Shown in pieces: positions 1 to 6,847 of a stretch of 8,915 nt of DNA (the first letter of the stretch is position 1; every line of letters starts with the position of its first letter). The notes below the pieces were generated by a model. The model saw nothing but the letters and a program-made list of their open reading frames with translations, had not been told where the DNA came from and made no database searches. Source of the DNA: Phycisphaerae bacterium. Lineage in GTDB: Bacteria; Planctomycetota; Phycisphaerae; Phycisphaerales; UBA1924. The stretch is taken from contig JAEUIX010000094.1 of NCBI GenBank assembly GCA_016794945.1, positions 1-8,915 of the forward strand. Direction: 5' to 3'. Position numbers and translations under genes: made by a program.

Positions 1-790
1 GCACATCCTGGAGGGGTACAAGGTGGCCGAGGCGATGCGCGGGCGGACGATCGGCGCCTCGGGCTTCAGCGACTGGTGGGCGTACAAGGTCGAGGTGCAG
101 GACGCGATCCCCCAGGCGTTCCCGATCATGCACGAGCAGGGACTGATCGTGTCGTACAACAGCGACAGCGACGAACTGGCCCGCCGGCTGAACGTCGAGG
201 CGGGCAAGGCGGTGAAGTACTCCGACGGCTCGGTGGACGAGGCCGAGGCGATCAAGTGGGTCACCATCAACCCGGCGAAGCAGTTGAAGATCGATGGCGT
301 GACCGGCTCGCTGGAGAAGGGCAAGGACGCCGACCTGGTCATCTGGAACGGGCCGCCCCTGTCGGCGTTCAGCAAGGCGGAGCAAACGTGGATCGACGGC
401 CGCTGCTACTTCTCGCTGGCCATCGACAAGACCCTGCGCGAGCGCAACCTCAAGGAACGCCAGCGGCTGATGCAGAAGCTCCTGGCCGACCGCAAGCCCG
501 CGGCGGCGCCCGGGGCCGGCGGGACCGACTCGGCACGTCCGGCGGCGCCCGGCGGACCGGGCGGCAGGCCGGGCGGGCGCACCCGTCCGCCGCAGGATGG
601 CGACGACCTGGCGCTCGGGGACGAGGATACGAACCGGCCGGCAGCGCGTTCGCGGCCGCTGGTCAGCCGCATGCTCGACCAGGCGTGGGTCTGGCGGCGC
701 GAGTTGTACTACGACATGGTTCGGCGCGGCATCGACCCCACCAACGCACGCACCGGCGATTGCGGCTGCTCCGACATGCTGGGGCGGTGA
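1..790 (+). CDS. Amidohydrolase (imidazolonepropionase-like), C-terminal part; 5' end outside window
   Basis: The reading frame is open from the left edge (first full codon at 2, a His) to a TGA at 788-790, giving 262 visible residues; the true start lies upstream. The visible part is the C-terminal half of a TIM-barrel metal-dependent hydrolase. The opening HILEGYK segment supplies what should be a metal-ligand His. GFSDWWAYK lies near residues 21-29, NSDSDELARRLN near 53-64 holds the probable catalytic Asp, and VGSLEKGKDADLVIW-like sequence (TGSLEKGKDADLVIW, about 101-115) is the amidohydrolase C-terminal beta-sandwich signature. A Pro/Gly/Ala-rich, probably disordered insert of roughly 55 residues (about 164-218) follows, and the protein ends in a CGC-containing tail. 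Family knowledge suggests hydrolysis of a C-N bond in a cyclic amide or peptide-like substrate; the actual substrate is unknown. It lies 72 nt upstream of a second amidohydrolase on the same strand, probably co-transcribed. Any export signal would be in the missing N-terminus. Confidence 0.88.
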   Translation, partial: HILEGYKVAEAMRGRTIGASGFSDWWAYKVEVQDAIPQAFPIMHEQGLIVSYNSDSDELARRLNVEAGKAVKYSDGSVDEAEAIKWVTINPAKQLKIDGVTGSLEKGKDADLVIWNGPPLSAFSKAEQTWIDGRCYFSLAIDKTLRERNLKERQRLMQKLLADRKPAAAPGAGGTDSARPAAPGGPGGRPGGRTRPPQDGDDLALGDEDTNRPAARSRPLVSRMLDQAWVWRRELYYDMVRRGIDPTNARTGDCGCSDMLGR

Positions 791-862
791 GCGGGCGTCC
801 CTGAGTTCACCGACCAACGCGGCCCGCAGCGGCGGGCGCAACGAAACACGAGCGAGGCGACG

Positions 863-2251
863 ATGGCGAACATGCTGATGAAACTGACGCGGGCGACGGG
901 ACGGGCGTGGGGCGGCGTGGCGGCGCTGGCCCTGGCCGGGGCGGCGCAGGGCCAGGACCTGGGCGTGCCGGCGCCCAAACAGGCGGGGCCGATCGCGATC
1001 GTCGGGGCGACGGTGCACCCGGTGAGCGCTGCGGCGATCGAGCGCGGATACGTGCTGTTCGACGGCGGGAAGATCGTCGAAGTCGGGGCGATGGCCCCCG
1101 GCAAGGCGTTCGCGCAGGGCACGACTGTGGTCGACGCCGCCGGCAAGCACGTCTGGCCCGGGATGATCTCGCCCTACACGCGCCTGGGCCTGACGGAGAT
1201 GGGAGCGACGCGCCCGTCGCACGATTTCAACGAGACCGGCGAGGCGACGCCCGAGGCGCTGCCGAGCGTGGCGGTGAACCCCGACAGCACGCTGATCCCC
1301 GTGGCGCGGGCCAACGGCGTGCTGGCGGCGGGGGTGTTCCCCGCGTCGGGGATCATCCCCGGGCGGGTGAGCGTGATCACGACGGAGGGGTGGACGACGG
1401 AGGACCTGACGCTGCGTCGCGACGCGGGGCTGCTGGTGTCGTGGCCGATGATGCGGACGATCCGCGCGCCGTGGATGGACCAGAGCGACGAACAGCAGGC
1501 GACGCGCACGCGCGAGAGCCTGGAGCGCATCCGCGAAACGTTCCGGACGGCGCGGGCGTACCTGGCGCTGAAGCAGGCCGACCCGGACGGCACGCCCACC
1601 GACATCCGCTGGGAGGCGATGCGCCCGGCCCTGGAGGGCAAGGCGCCGACGTTCATCGAGGCGGCGGATTACGACCAGATCGTCTCGGCCGTCGGCTTTG
1701 CGCGCGAGTTCGGACTCAAACCGGTGATCGTCGGCGGGCGCGACGCGGCGCTGTGCGCCGGCCTGCTCAAGGCGCACGACGTGCCGGTGATCTTCAACAG
1801 CGTCATCAACCTGCCCCGGCGCGACGACTCAGCGTACGACGAGGCCTATGGGACGCCGGCGCGGCTGCTGGCGGCCGGCGTGCGCTTCTGCCTGGCCAGC
1901 GGCGAGGAGACACCCCACGAGCGCAACGTGCCATACGCCGCGGCGATGGCGGCGGCGCACGGGCTGGACGCGGACGCGGCGTACCGGTCGGTGAGCCTGT
2001 GGGCGGCGGAGATCCTGGGCGTGGCTGACCGGGTGGGCAGTCTGGAAGCGGGCAAGGATGCGACGCTGGTGATCGCAACGGGCAACCCGCTGGAAGTGAC
2101 GACGAAGGTCGAGGGGGCGTACATCCAGGGGCGGCGCGTGAGCGTGCGCTCCAAGCAGAACGACCTGGCCGACAAGTACCGCGAGAAGTACCGGCAGTTG
2201 GGCGGCCCCGGGGGCGGCCCGGGCAAGGCTCCGGCCGGCGGCGCGAAGTAG
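863..2251 (+). CDS. Exported amidohydrolase-like protein with degenerate metal site
   Basis: This is a 462-residue protein. The ATG at 863 is preceded by a modest GAGG Shine-Dalgarno at 854-857. Residues 1-30 form a signal peptide: basic start, hydrophobic Ala/Leu core, cleavage probably after AAQG, so the protein is likely periplasmic or surface-exposed. The fold is recognisable from the N-terminal strand with GATVHPVS (48-55), the VWPGMIS motif (97-103), and the C-terminal VGSLEAGKDATLVIATGNP (391-409). However, the usual PGxxDxHxH metal motif reads PGMISPYTR here, with Tyr105 and Arg107 in place of the two His. The region expected to give a barrel His reads VIVGGRDA (288-295), and the catalytic-Asp region reads CLASGEET (343-350). 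The barrel therefore appears to lack the standard metal ligands. It follows another amidohydrolase with intact-looking motifs, which suggests a paired or heteromeric arrangement. The C-terminus is a Gly/Pro-rich tail. Substrate unknown; it may be a structural or substrate-binding partner rather than an enzyme. Confidence 0.87.
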   Translation: MANMLMKLTRATGRAWGGVAALALAGAAQGQDLGVPAPKQAGPIAIVGATVHPVSAAAIERGYVLFDGGKIVEVGAMAPGKAFAQGTTVVDAAGKHVWPGMISPYTRLGLTEMGATRPSHDFNETGEATPEALPSVAVNPDSTLIPVARANGVLAAGVFPASGIIPGRVSVITTEGWTTEDLTLRRDAGLLVSWPMMRTIRAPWMDQSDEQQATRTRESLERIRETFRTARAYLALKQADPDGTPTDIRWEAMRPALEGKAPTFIEAADYDQIVSAVGFAREFGLKPVIVGGRDAALCAGLLKAHDVPVIFNSVINLPRRDDSAYDEAYGTPARLLAAGVRFCLASGEETPHERNVPYAAAMAAAHGLDADAAYRSVSLWAAEILGVADRVGSLEAGKDATLVIATGNPLEVTTKVEGAYIQGRRVSVRSKQNDLADKYREKYRQLGGPGGGPGKAPAGGAK

Positions 2252-2304
2252 CGGCGAACCGCGGGCGGGCGAGACTGTGGGTCGGCGGTCGCATCGGCCC
2301 GTTT

Positions 2305-2310
2305 CTACAC
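2305..2310 (+). promoter_or_regulatory. Candidate -10 hexamer (TACACT) for a leaderless carboxypeptidase mRNA
   Basis: TACACT fits the bacterial -10 pattern TAnnnT and ends 7 nt before the ATG at 2318, so transcription would begin at or beside the start codon. There is no Shine-Dalgarno sequence in the gap. No clear TTGACA-like -35 is visible at 16-18 bp upstream. The call is supported by similar hexamers before two other genes in this window. Confidence 0.5.
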
Positions 2311-2317
2311 TGGCCGC

Positions 2318-3841
2318 ATGACCGCACCCGCTTCACCGTCGTACGCCGCGCTCCGAAAGCACCTCCGCGAGACCGCCACACTGGCGTCGGTCGGGTCGCT
2401 GCTGGCCTGGGACCAGGAGACGTACATGCCCGCCGGGGGCGCGGCCCACCGCGCAGAGCAGCAGGCGATGGTGGCGGCGCTGGCGCACCAGCGGGCGACG
2501 GACCGGAAGGTGGCGGACCTGCTGTCGGCGTGCGAGGCCGACGCGGCGGTGATGGCCGACGCGCGGTCGGCGGCGAACGTGCGCGAGGCGCGTCGGGAGT
2601 ACGACCGGGCGACGAAACTGCCCGAGTCGCTGGTGGCCGAGTTCAGCCGCACGTGCAGCCTGGCGCAGGAGGCGTGGAAGGACGCCCGCCAGCGGAGCGA
2701 CTTCGGGCACTTCGCCCCGTGGCTCGAGAAGGTCATGGCCCTGACCCGCCGCAAGGCCGAGTGCTACGGCGCCCCGCCGGGCGGGGAGCTGTACGACGCG
2801 ATGCTGGACCAGTACGAGCCGGGGATGCGGGCGGCGCAGGTCGAGGCGATCTTCGGCCCGCTGCGCAAGCGGCTGTCGGCCTTGGTCGGGCGGATCGCCG
2901 CAGCGCCGAAGCGTCCGGCCGACCGGCTGCTGTCGCTCAAGGCGCCGGCGGCCCAGCAGCAGGCCTTCGGCGAGGCGGTGCTGGCGGCGATGGGCTTCGA
3001 TCTCAAGGCCGGCCGGCTGGACACAACGGCGCACCCGTTCTGCGAGTCGATCGGCCCCGGCGACACCCGCCTGACCACGCGCTACACCACCGACTCGTTC
3101 CTCGAGCCGCTGTTCGGCACCATGCACGAGGCCGGGCACGGGCTGTACGAGCAGGGCCTGCCCAAGGCCGAGCACTTCGGCGAGCCGCTGGCCGACTCGA
3201 TCAGCCTCGGCGTGCACGAGAGCCAGTCCCGCATGTGGGAGAACTTCGTCGGGCGCGGACGCGAGTTCTGGACCTGGGCGCTGCCGGTGGCGACGCGCTG
3301 CCTCGCGCCGCTGCTCAACGGCGTGAGCGTCGATGAGATCTACGGCGCCGCGAACGTGGTGGAGCCCTCGCACATCCGCGTGGAGGCCGACGAGGCGACG
3401 TACAACCTGCACATCATGCTGCGCTTCGGCCTGGAGCGCGAGATGGTCGCCGGCTCCCTGGCCGTCAAGGACCTGCCCGGCGAATGGAACCGGAGGTTCA
3501 AGGACCTGCTGGGGATCGAGGTGCCCGACGACCGCCGCGGCTGCCTGCAGGACGTGCACTGGTCGTTCGGGCTGGTGGGGTACTTCCCCACGTACACGCT
3601 GGGGAACCTCTACGCAGCGCAGATGTGGGAGAAGATCAACGCCGACCTGCCGAACCTGCGCGCGGGCATGGCCCGCGGCGAGTTCGCGCCGCTCAAGCGC
3701 TGGCTGAACGAGAAGGTGCACGCCCACGGCCGGCGGTACAAGGCTTCGGAACTGTGCCAGGTGGTGACCGGCGCGCCGCTGTCGGCCGACCCGCTGCTGC
3801 GGCACCTGGAAGGCAAGCTCGCGCCGCTGTACGGGCTGTGA
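2318..3841 (+). CDS. M32 family metallocarboxypeptidase (Taq type)
   Basis: A 507-residue protein of usual family length. M32 enzymes are cytoplasmic, metal-dependent carboxypeptidases that trim C-terminal residues from peptides. The diagnostic motifs are present in order: WDQETYMP near 31-38; HPF at 239-241; DTRLTTRY at 249-256; the HEXXH zinc motif as HEAGH at 270-274 (His270 and His274 ligands, Glu271 catalytic); HESQSRMWEN at 300-309, whose Glu301 is the expected third ligand; IRVEADEATYNLHI at 353-366; and GYFPTYTLGN at 421-430. No signal peptide is seen. The ATG at 2318 is the first sensible start and lacks a Shine-Dalgarno sequence; a TACACT hexamer 7 nt upstream suggests a leaderless message. 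It stands 66 nt after the amidohydrolase pair and 66 nt before the exporter gene, with no clear functional link to either. All catalytic residues are intact, so it should be active. Confidence 0.96.
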   Translation: MTAPASPSYAALRKHLRETATLASVGSLLAWDQETYMPAGGAAHRAEQQAMVAALAHQRATDRKVADLLSACEADAAVMADARSAANVREARREYDRATKLPESLVAEFSRTCSLAQEAWKDARQRSDFGHFAPWLEKVMALTRRKAECYGAPPGGELYDAMLDQYEPGMRAAQVEAIFGPLRKRLSALVGRIAAAPKRPADRLLSLKAPAAQQQAFGEAVLAAMGFDLKAGRLDTTAHPFCESIGPGDTRLTTRYTTDSFLEPLFGTMHEAGHGLYEQGLPKAEHFGEPLADSISLGVHESQSRMWENFVGRGREFWTWALPVATRCLAPLLNGVSVDEIYGAANVVEPSHIRVEADEATYNLHIMLRFGLEREMVAGSLAVKDLPGEWNRRFKDLLGIEVPDDRRGCLQDVHWSFGLVGYFPTYTLGNLYAAQMWEKINADLPNLRAGMARGEFAPLKRWLNEKVHAHGRRYKASELCQVVTGAPLSADPLLRHLEGKLAPLYGL

Positions 3842-3895
3842 TCATCGGATCGTGAAGCGGGGCCAAGACGTTCGCGGGCGCCAGGCCAAGGCCGT

Positions 3896-3899
3896 GGAG
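3896..3899 (+). promoter_or_regulatory. Ribosome binding site supporting a GTG start
   Basis: GGAG at 3896-3899 lies 8 nt before the GTG at 3908. The in-frame ATGs at 3920 and 3926 are too far from it (20 and 26 nt), so this site favours GTG as the start of the exporter gene. Confidence 0.55.
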
Positions 3900-3907
3900 C
3901 ACATCGC

Positions 3908-4867
3908 GTGATCGCACGAATGTTCATGCTCGTCGGAGCCGCGTTCAGCCTGTCCCCGTGGTGCTCGGGGCCGCTGGCGCTGGGGCTGGGCATCGCGCTG
4001 GCGTTGCTGGGGCTGACCGCCTGGGGCGGGCCGAGCAAGCAACTGAGCCGGCTGCTCATCCAGGTGTGCATCGTGCTGCTCGGGCTGGCGATCGACCTGC
4101 ACCGCGTGCAGCAGGCGGGGGTGGGCGGGCTGGCGTTCGCGGCGGGGACGATCGTGCTGGTGTTCGCGCTGGGCGCGGCGCTGGCGCGGGCCCTGGGCGT
4201 GCCCGGCCCGCTGGCGACGCTGCTGAGTTCGGGCACGGCGATCTGCGGCGGCTCGGCGATCGCCGCGACGAGCAAGGTGATCCGCGCCGACGATTCGGAC
4301 ACGTCGATCGCGCTGGCCGCGGTGTTCGTGCTCAACGCGATCGCGTTGTTCGTGTTCATTCCCGTGGGCCACTGGCTGGCGATGAGCCAGGATCAGTTCG
4401 GAACGTGGGCGGCGGTGGCGATCCACGACATGGCGTCGGTGGTGGCGGCGGGCAAGGAGTACGGCCCGGCGGCGCTGGAGCAGGCGACGGTGGTGAAGCT
4501 GACTCGGGTGCTGTGGATCGTGCCGGTGGCGGCGGCGTGCGGGTGGGCGGCGTCGCGCCGCGCGGCGGGCGGCGGCGGCCGGGGAGCGGCCGGGTGGAGC
4601 GCCGTCCGCGGGGCGCTGCCGTGGTTCATCGTGCTATTCATGGCGGCCAGCGCGGTGCGCACGTACGTGCCGGGCGTGGATGCGCACGAGGCGACGGTCA
4701 AGGGCGCGGCGAAGGCCGGCATGACGCTGGCGCTGTTCCTGATCGGCTGCGGTCTGTCGCGGACGGCGGTGGCGCGCGTGGGCGCCCGGCCGTTCGTCAT
4801 GGCCGCGGCGCTGTGGGTCGTGCTCAGCGTCGTTTCGCTGTTCGTCGTGCGCGCGACGGTCGCGTAG
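3908..4867 (+). CDS. YeiH/UPF0324 family putative sulfate exporter, membrane protein
   Basis: A 319-residue integral membrane protein with about nine or ten hydrophobic segments, for example near residues 20-40, 48-62, 73-97, 134-157, 202-215, 238-250 and 296-314. Family motifs are clear: SSGTAICGGSAIAA at 107-120 (the GTAICG-SAI signature), AIHDMASVVAAG at 171-182, and ATVVKLTRVLWIVP at 193-206. The family (PF03601) is annotated as a putative sulfate or sulfur-oxyanion exporter, mainly from context, so the substrate is not certain. The GTG start is chosen for the GGAG 8 nt upstream; the ATGs at 3920 or 3926 are alternatives that change only a few residues. It runs tail-to-tail into a cysteine dioxygenase on the other strand, overlapping it by 44 nt. 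This fits removal of sulfite or sulfate made by cysteine oxidation. A Gly/Arg-rich loop around 217-229 is probably cytoplasmic. Confidence 0.93.
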   Translation: MIARMFMLVGAAFSLSPWCSGPLALGLGIALALLGLTAWGGPSKQLSRLLIQVCIVLLGLAIDLHRVQQAGVGGLAFAAGTIVLVFALGAALARALGVPGPLATLLSSGTAICGGSAIAATSKVIRADDSDTSIALAAVFVLNAIALFVFIPVGHWLAMSQDQFGTWAAVAIHDMASVVAAGKEYGPAALEQATVVKLTRVLWIVPVAAACGWAASRRAAGGGGRGAAGWSAVRGALPWFIVLFMAASAVRTYVPGVDAHEATVKGAAKAGMTLALFLIGCGLSRTAVARVGARPFVMAAALWVVLSVVSLFVVRATVA

Positions 4868-5516
4868 CCGGCGTCGCCGGCGCGGTGGCGGCGTCGTAGA
4901 CCTGGTTCTCGGCGCCGTTGCTGCTGGGGTAGCAGAACACGTGCATCTTGCGGATGGGCGGGGAGTAGATGTGCAGCGTCACCAGGTCGCGCCCGGGGGC
5001 CTGGTGGTTGGCGACCTGGTGGATGTCGTCTTCCTCCGCGGCGCAGACGTAGCCCTCGGGCATGTCGTTGACCTGTGCGGGGCAGACGATGCCGGCGGGC
5101 GACTCGGTGAAGCGGATCTCGGTGCCCCGGCCGTGAACGACCCTGAACGCGCACGAGACGCCGGTGTGGTTGTGGATGGGGGTGCAGTGCCCGCTGCGCC
5201 AACAGAGTGCCAGGAGTTCGAAGTGGTCGGACCGGGCGATGGTGTTGCGTCGGTACCCACGGACGCCGAAGGCGCACGCCGGCTCGATGTCGCGCCGGGT
5301 GATCCGCAGGTTGCTCAGCAGGCGGTGCAGCACCTTGAGGTCGGCCCTGCCCGAGAGCGACCGCAGGTAGCCGATGAGTTCGGTCAGGGCCGGGTAGCAC
5401 TTCTCGGCCGACGCCGCAGTCTCGGCGGCAGGAGCACCCGCGCGGGCGCGGGTACCGGTGCGGGCCGGCTTGGTCGGGCCGGCGATGCGTGAAGCGCGGG
5501 TGGTGATCGCGGCCAT
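4824..5516 (-). CDS. Cysteine dioxygenase
   Basis: A 230-residue non-heme iron cupin enzyme that oxidises cysteine to cysteine sulfinate in the cytoplasm. The start used is the ATG at 5516-5514, which has GGAG 6 nt upstream; a further ATG at 5537 would add seven residues. Numbering from 5516: YRRN at 88-91 gives Arg90, matching the mammalian carboxylate-binding Arg60. IHNHT at 114-118 gives iron ligands His115 and His117. IHQVAN at 165-170 gives the third ligand His166. LHIYSPP at 181-187 gives His182 and Tyr184, the second-sphere pair. Cys122 (in GVSCAF) aligns with mammalian Cys93, which cross-links to the Tyr; many bacterial enzymes have Gly there. The first 35-40 residues are an Ala/Thr/Arg-rich extension, and the last 13 or so are a basic tail encoded within the overlap with the exporter gene. 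The conserved core is intact. Arg90 favours true cysteine dioxygenase over the 3-mercaptopropionate type. Confidence 0.94.
   Translation of the reverse strand: MAAITTRASRIAGPTKPARTGTRARAGAPAAETAASAEKCYPALTELIGYLRSLSGRADLKVLHRLLSNLRITRRDIEPACAFGVRGYRRNTIARSDHFELLALCWRSGHCTPIHNHTGVSCAFRVVHGRGTEIRFTESPAGIVCPAQVNDMPEGYVCAAEEDDIHQVANHQAPGRDLVTLHIYSPPIRKMHVFCYPSSNGAENQVYDAATAPATPATRPSRARRTAKRR
4867..4881. terminator. 15-nt GC palindrome at the convergent gene ends
   Basis: GCCGGC at 4867-4872 and GCCGGC at 4876-4881 flank GTC, giving a 6-bp all-GC stem with a 3-nt loop that begins at the last base of the exporter stop codon. There is no T-run on either side, so it is not a classic intrinsic terminator. 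It may slow polymerase or protect the mRNA 3' end. It lies inside the 3' coding part of the opposing gene, where it encodes Ala/Pro/Thr residues, so chance from codon use is possible. Confidence 0.3.
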
Positions 5517-5522
5517 GGAAGT

Positions 5523-5526
5523 CTCC
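5523..5526 (-). promoter_or_regulatory. Shine-Dalgarno deciding the cysteine dioxygenase start
   Basis: On the minus strand GGTGGAG ends at 5523, and GGAG (5526-5523) is 6 nt before the ATG at 5516. The farther ATG at 5537 overlaps a TATGCT hexamer (5538-5533) that could itself be a -10 box, which would exclude that ATG from translation. Confidence 0.5.
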
Positions 5527-5579
5527 ACCAACAGCATACCCCGCCGGGCGGGATTTGCCCGGGCGAAAAGGCCGATCCT

Positions 5580-6824
5580 TCAGGCGAGCGACCGCTCGTA
5601 GGCCAGTTCCTGCTCCAGGGCGTGCGCCAGGTACTCGTACTGCGCCTGGGTGTTGTAGACCTGGGCGGAAAGGCGCACCGACCGCCACGCCCCGCCGGGG
5701 GCGGCGGGGTCGGCGTGGCGGATGACCGGCACCTGGATGCGCCACCGCGAGATCAGGCGGTCCTGCAACGCATCGGCGTACTTGGTCGGCCGGGCGGCCA
5801 GGCGCTCGGCCAGCGGGGCAGGGTGCGACGGCAGGATGACCGACGCCATGCAGCCCAGCAGGTCCTCCGGCGCCGGGGGCTCGACGCCCAGCCGGCCGCA
5901 GAGCGTCCGGCGGGCCGCCAGCGCCAGGTCTCGGTTGTGCCGACGCACCTCGGGCCAGCCGCCGGGGCGCATCGAGGCCATCGCGTCGATCGCGTCGGGG
6001 GCGCACAGCCACGGCGAGTAGTCCATGGAGCCGACGAAATCGAACTCCAGCCGGAAACGCGAGCGGTCGGTGCGGGGCGAGTTGGCGGCGTGGGAGATGA
6101 CCAGCGGGCGTATCTGCTGCTGGCGGTCGGGCCGGACGTACAGGAACGCGCAGCCCTTGGGGGCGCTGACCCACTTGTGCAGGTTGCCGGTGTAGTACGC
6201 CGGCGCCAGGGCCGCGACGTCGAGATCGATCATGCCCGGGGCGTGCGCCCCGTCGAGCAGCACGTCCACGCCGCGCGACTGGATCGCCGGGACCATCGTC
6301 TCCACCGGCAGGCGCACGGCCGAGGGGCTGGTGATGTGGCTGAGCAGGACCAGTCGCGTGCGCGCCGTGATGCGCGACAGCACCGCGTCGGCGAGCGCCC
6401 GCGACGACGGCACGGGCCAGGGCATCTCGGCGCAGACGACGCTCGCCCCGGTGCGCTGCGCGGCGTAGCGGACGGCGTTGTTGCAGGCGTTGTACTCGTG
6501 CGTGCTGATGAGCAGCTCGTCGCCGGGGCGCCAGTCGATGGACCGCACCACGGTGTTCACGCCCGCGGTGGCGTTGTGAACGAACGCCAGGTCGTCCGCC
6601 GGGCAGTTGACGAAGCGGGCGACGGCGGCGCGGGCGGCGTCGAGCGCCGGCTCGAGATGCTCGACCATGAACGCGACCGGGTCGAGCTCGCATCGGCGGC
6701 GCCACTCATCCTGCCGGCGCTGCACGTCGATCGGAACCGCCCCGAACGGACCGTGGTTCAGGAACACCAGGGATGGATCGAGCGAGAATCGCTCGATAGA
6801 CGCGGAATACGGGGGCGGCTGCAT
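5580..6824 (-). CDS. Class V PLP-dependent aminotransferase, isopenicillin-N-epimerase-like
   Basis: A 414-residue fold-type I PLP enzyme of the aminotransferase class V superfamily, the CefD-like branch. FLNHGPFGAVP at 21-31 is the typical N-terminal motif of this branch. NATAGVN (84-90) should contact the PLP phosphate. SHEYN-like STHEYN lies at 107-112, SHITSP at 162-167, and LDGAHAPG at 190-197 carries Asp191, the pyridine-nitrogen partner. YTGNLHKW at 211-218 carries Lys217, the Schiff-base lysine. The ATG at 6824 is chosen because it precedes the conserved N-terminus, and a longer reading frame would run back into the upstream gene. No Shine-Dalgarno is seen; TACGCT ends 5 nt before the ATG. 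It lies 23 nt after a small unknown gene and 63 nt before cysteine dioxygenase, all on the minus strand. The true reaction is uncertain: epimerase, C-S or C-N lyase, or action on cysteine sulfinate are all possible. No penicillin pathway is present. Confidence 0.92.
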   Translation of the reverse strand: MQPPPYSASIERFSLDPSLVFLNHGPFGAVPIDVQRRQDEWRRRCELDPVAFMVEHLEPALDAARAAVARFVNCPADDLAFVHNATAGVNTVVRSIDWRPGDELLISTHEYNACNNAVRYAAQRTGASVVCAEMPWPVPSSRALADAVLSRITARTRLVLLSHITSPSAVRLPVETMVPAIQSRGVDVLLDGAHAPGMIDLDVAALAPAYYTGNLHKWVSAPKGCAFLYVRPDRQQQIRPLVISHAANSPRTDRSRFRLEFDFVGSMDYSPWLCAPDAIDAMASMRPGGWPEVRRHNRDLALAARRTLCGRLGVEPPAPEDLLGCMASVILPSHPAPLAERLAARPTKYADALQDRLISRWRIQVPVIRHADPAAPGGAWRSVRLSAQVYNTQAQYEYLAHALEQELAYERSLA

Positions 6825-6829
6825 GCGCC

Positions 6830-6835
6830 AGCGTA
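6830..6835 (-). promoter_or_regulatory. Candidate -10 hexamer (TACGCT) before the class V PLP gene
   Basis: On the minus strand TACGCT (6835-6830) is followed by 5 nt and the ATG at 6824. It lies in the 23-nt gap after the upstream gene and would give a leaderless or nearly leaderless transcript. No good -35 is visible, so the gene may instead be read from upstream. Confidence 0.35.
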
Positions 6836-6847
6836 GGAGCTCGCCGA

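Noticed and set aside
2251..2262. Small GCGG-CGAA-CCGC hairpin after the second amidohydrolase stop
   Set aside because: Only 4 bp with no T-run; expected by chance at this GC content.
2333..3805. A 490-codon antisense frame opposite the carboxypeptidase gene
   Set aside because: The plus-strand protein has every M32 motif, while the antisense product is low-complexity Arg/His/Leu/Gln-rich and has no recognisable domain.
5540..5570. GC-rich hairpin between the PLP enzyme and cysteine dioxygenase genes as a terminator
   Set aside because: A 6-bp stem (CCGGGC/GCCCGG, 7-nt loop) exists, but no T-run follows it on the minus strand; the only T-run precedes it. Not enough to claim termination.
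4393..6705. A 770-codon open frame on the minus strand
   Set aside because: It lies out of frame across the PLP enzyme, cysteine dioxygenase and exporter genes; its product is Arg/Pro/Ala/Gly-rich without family motifs, as expected for a shadow frame in very GC-rich DNA.
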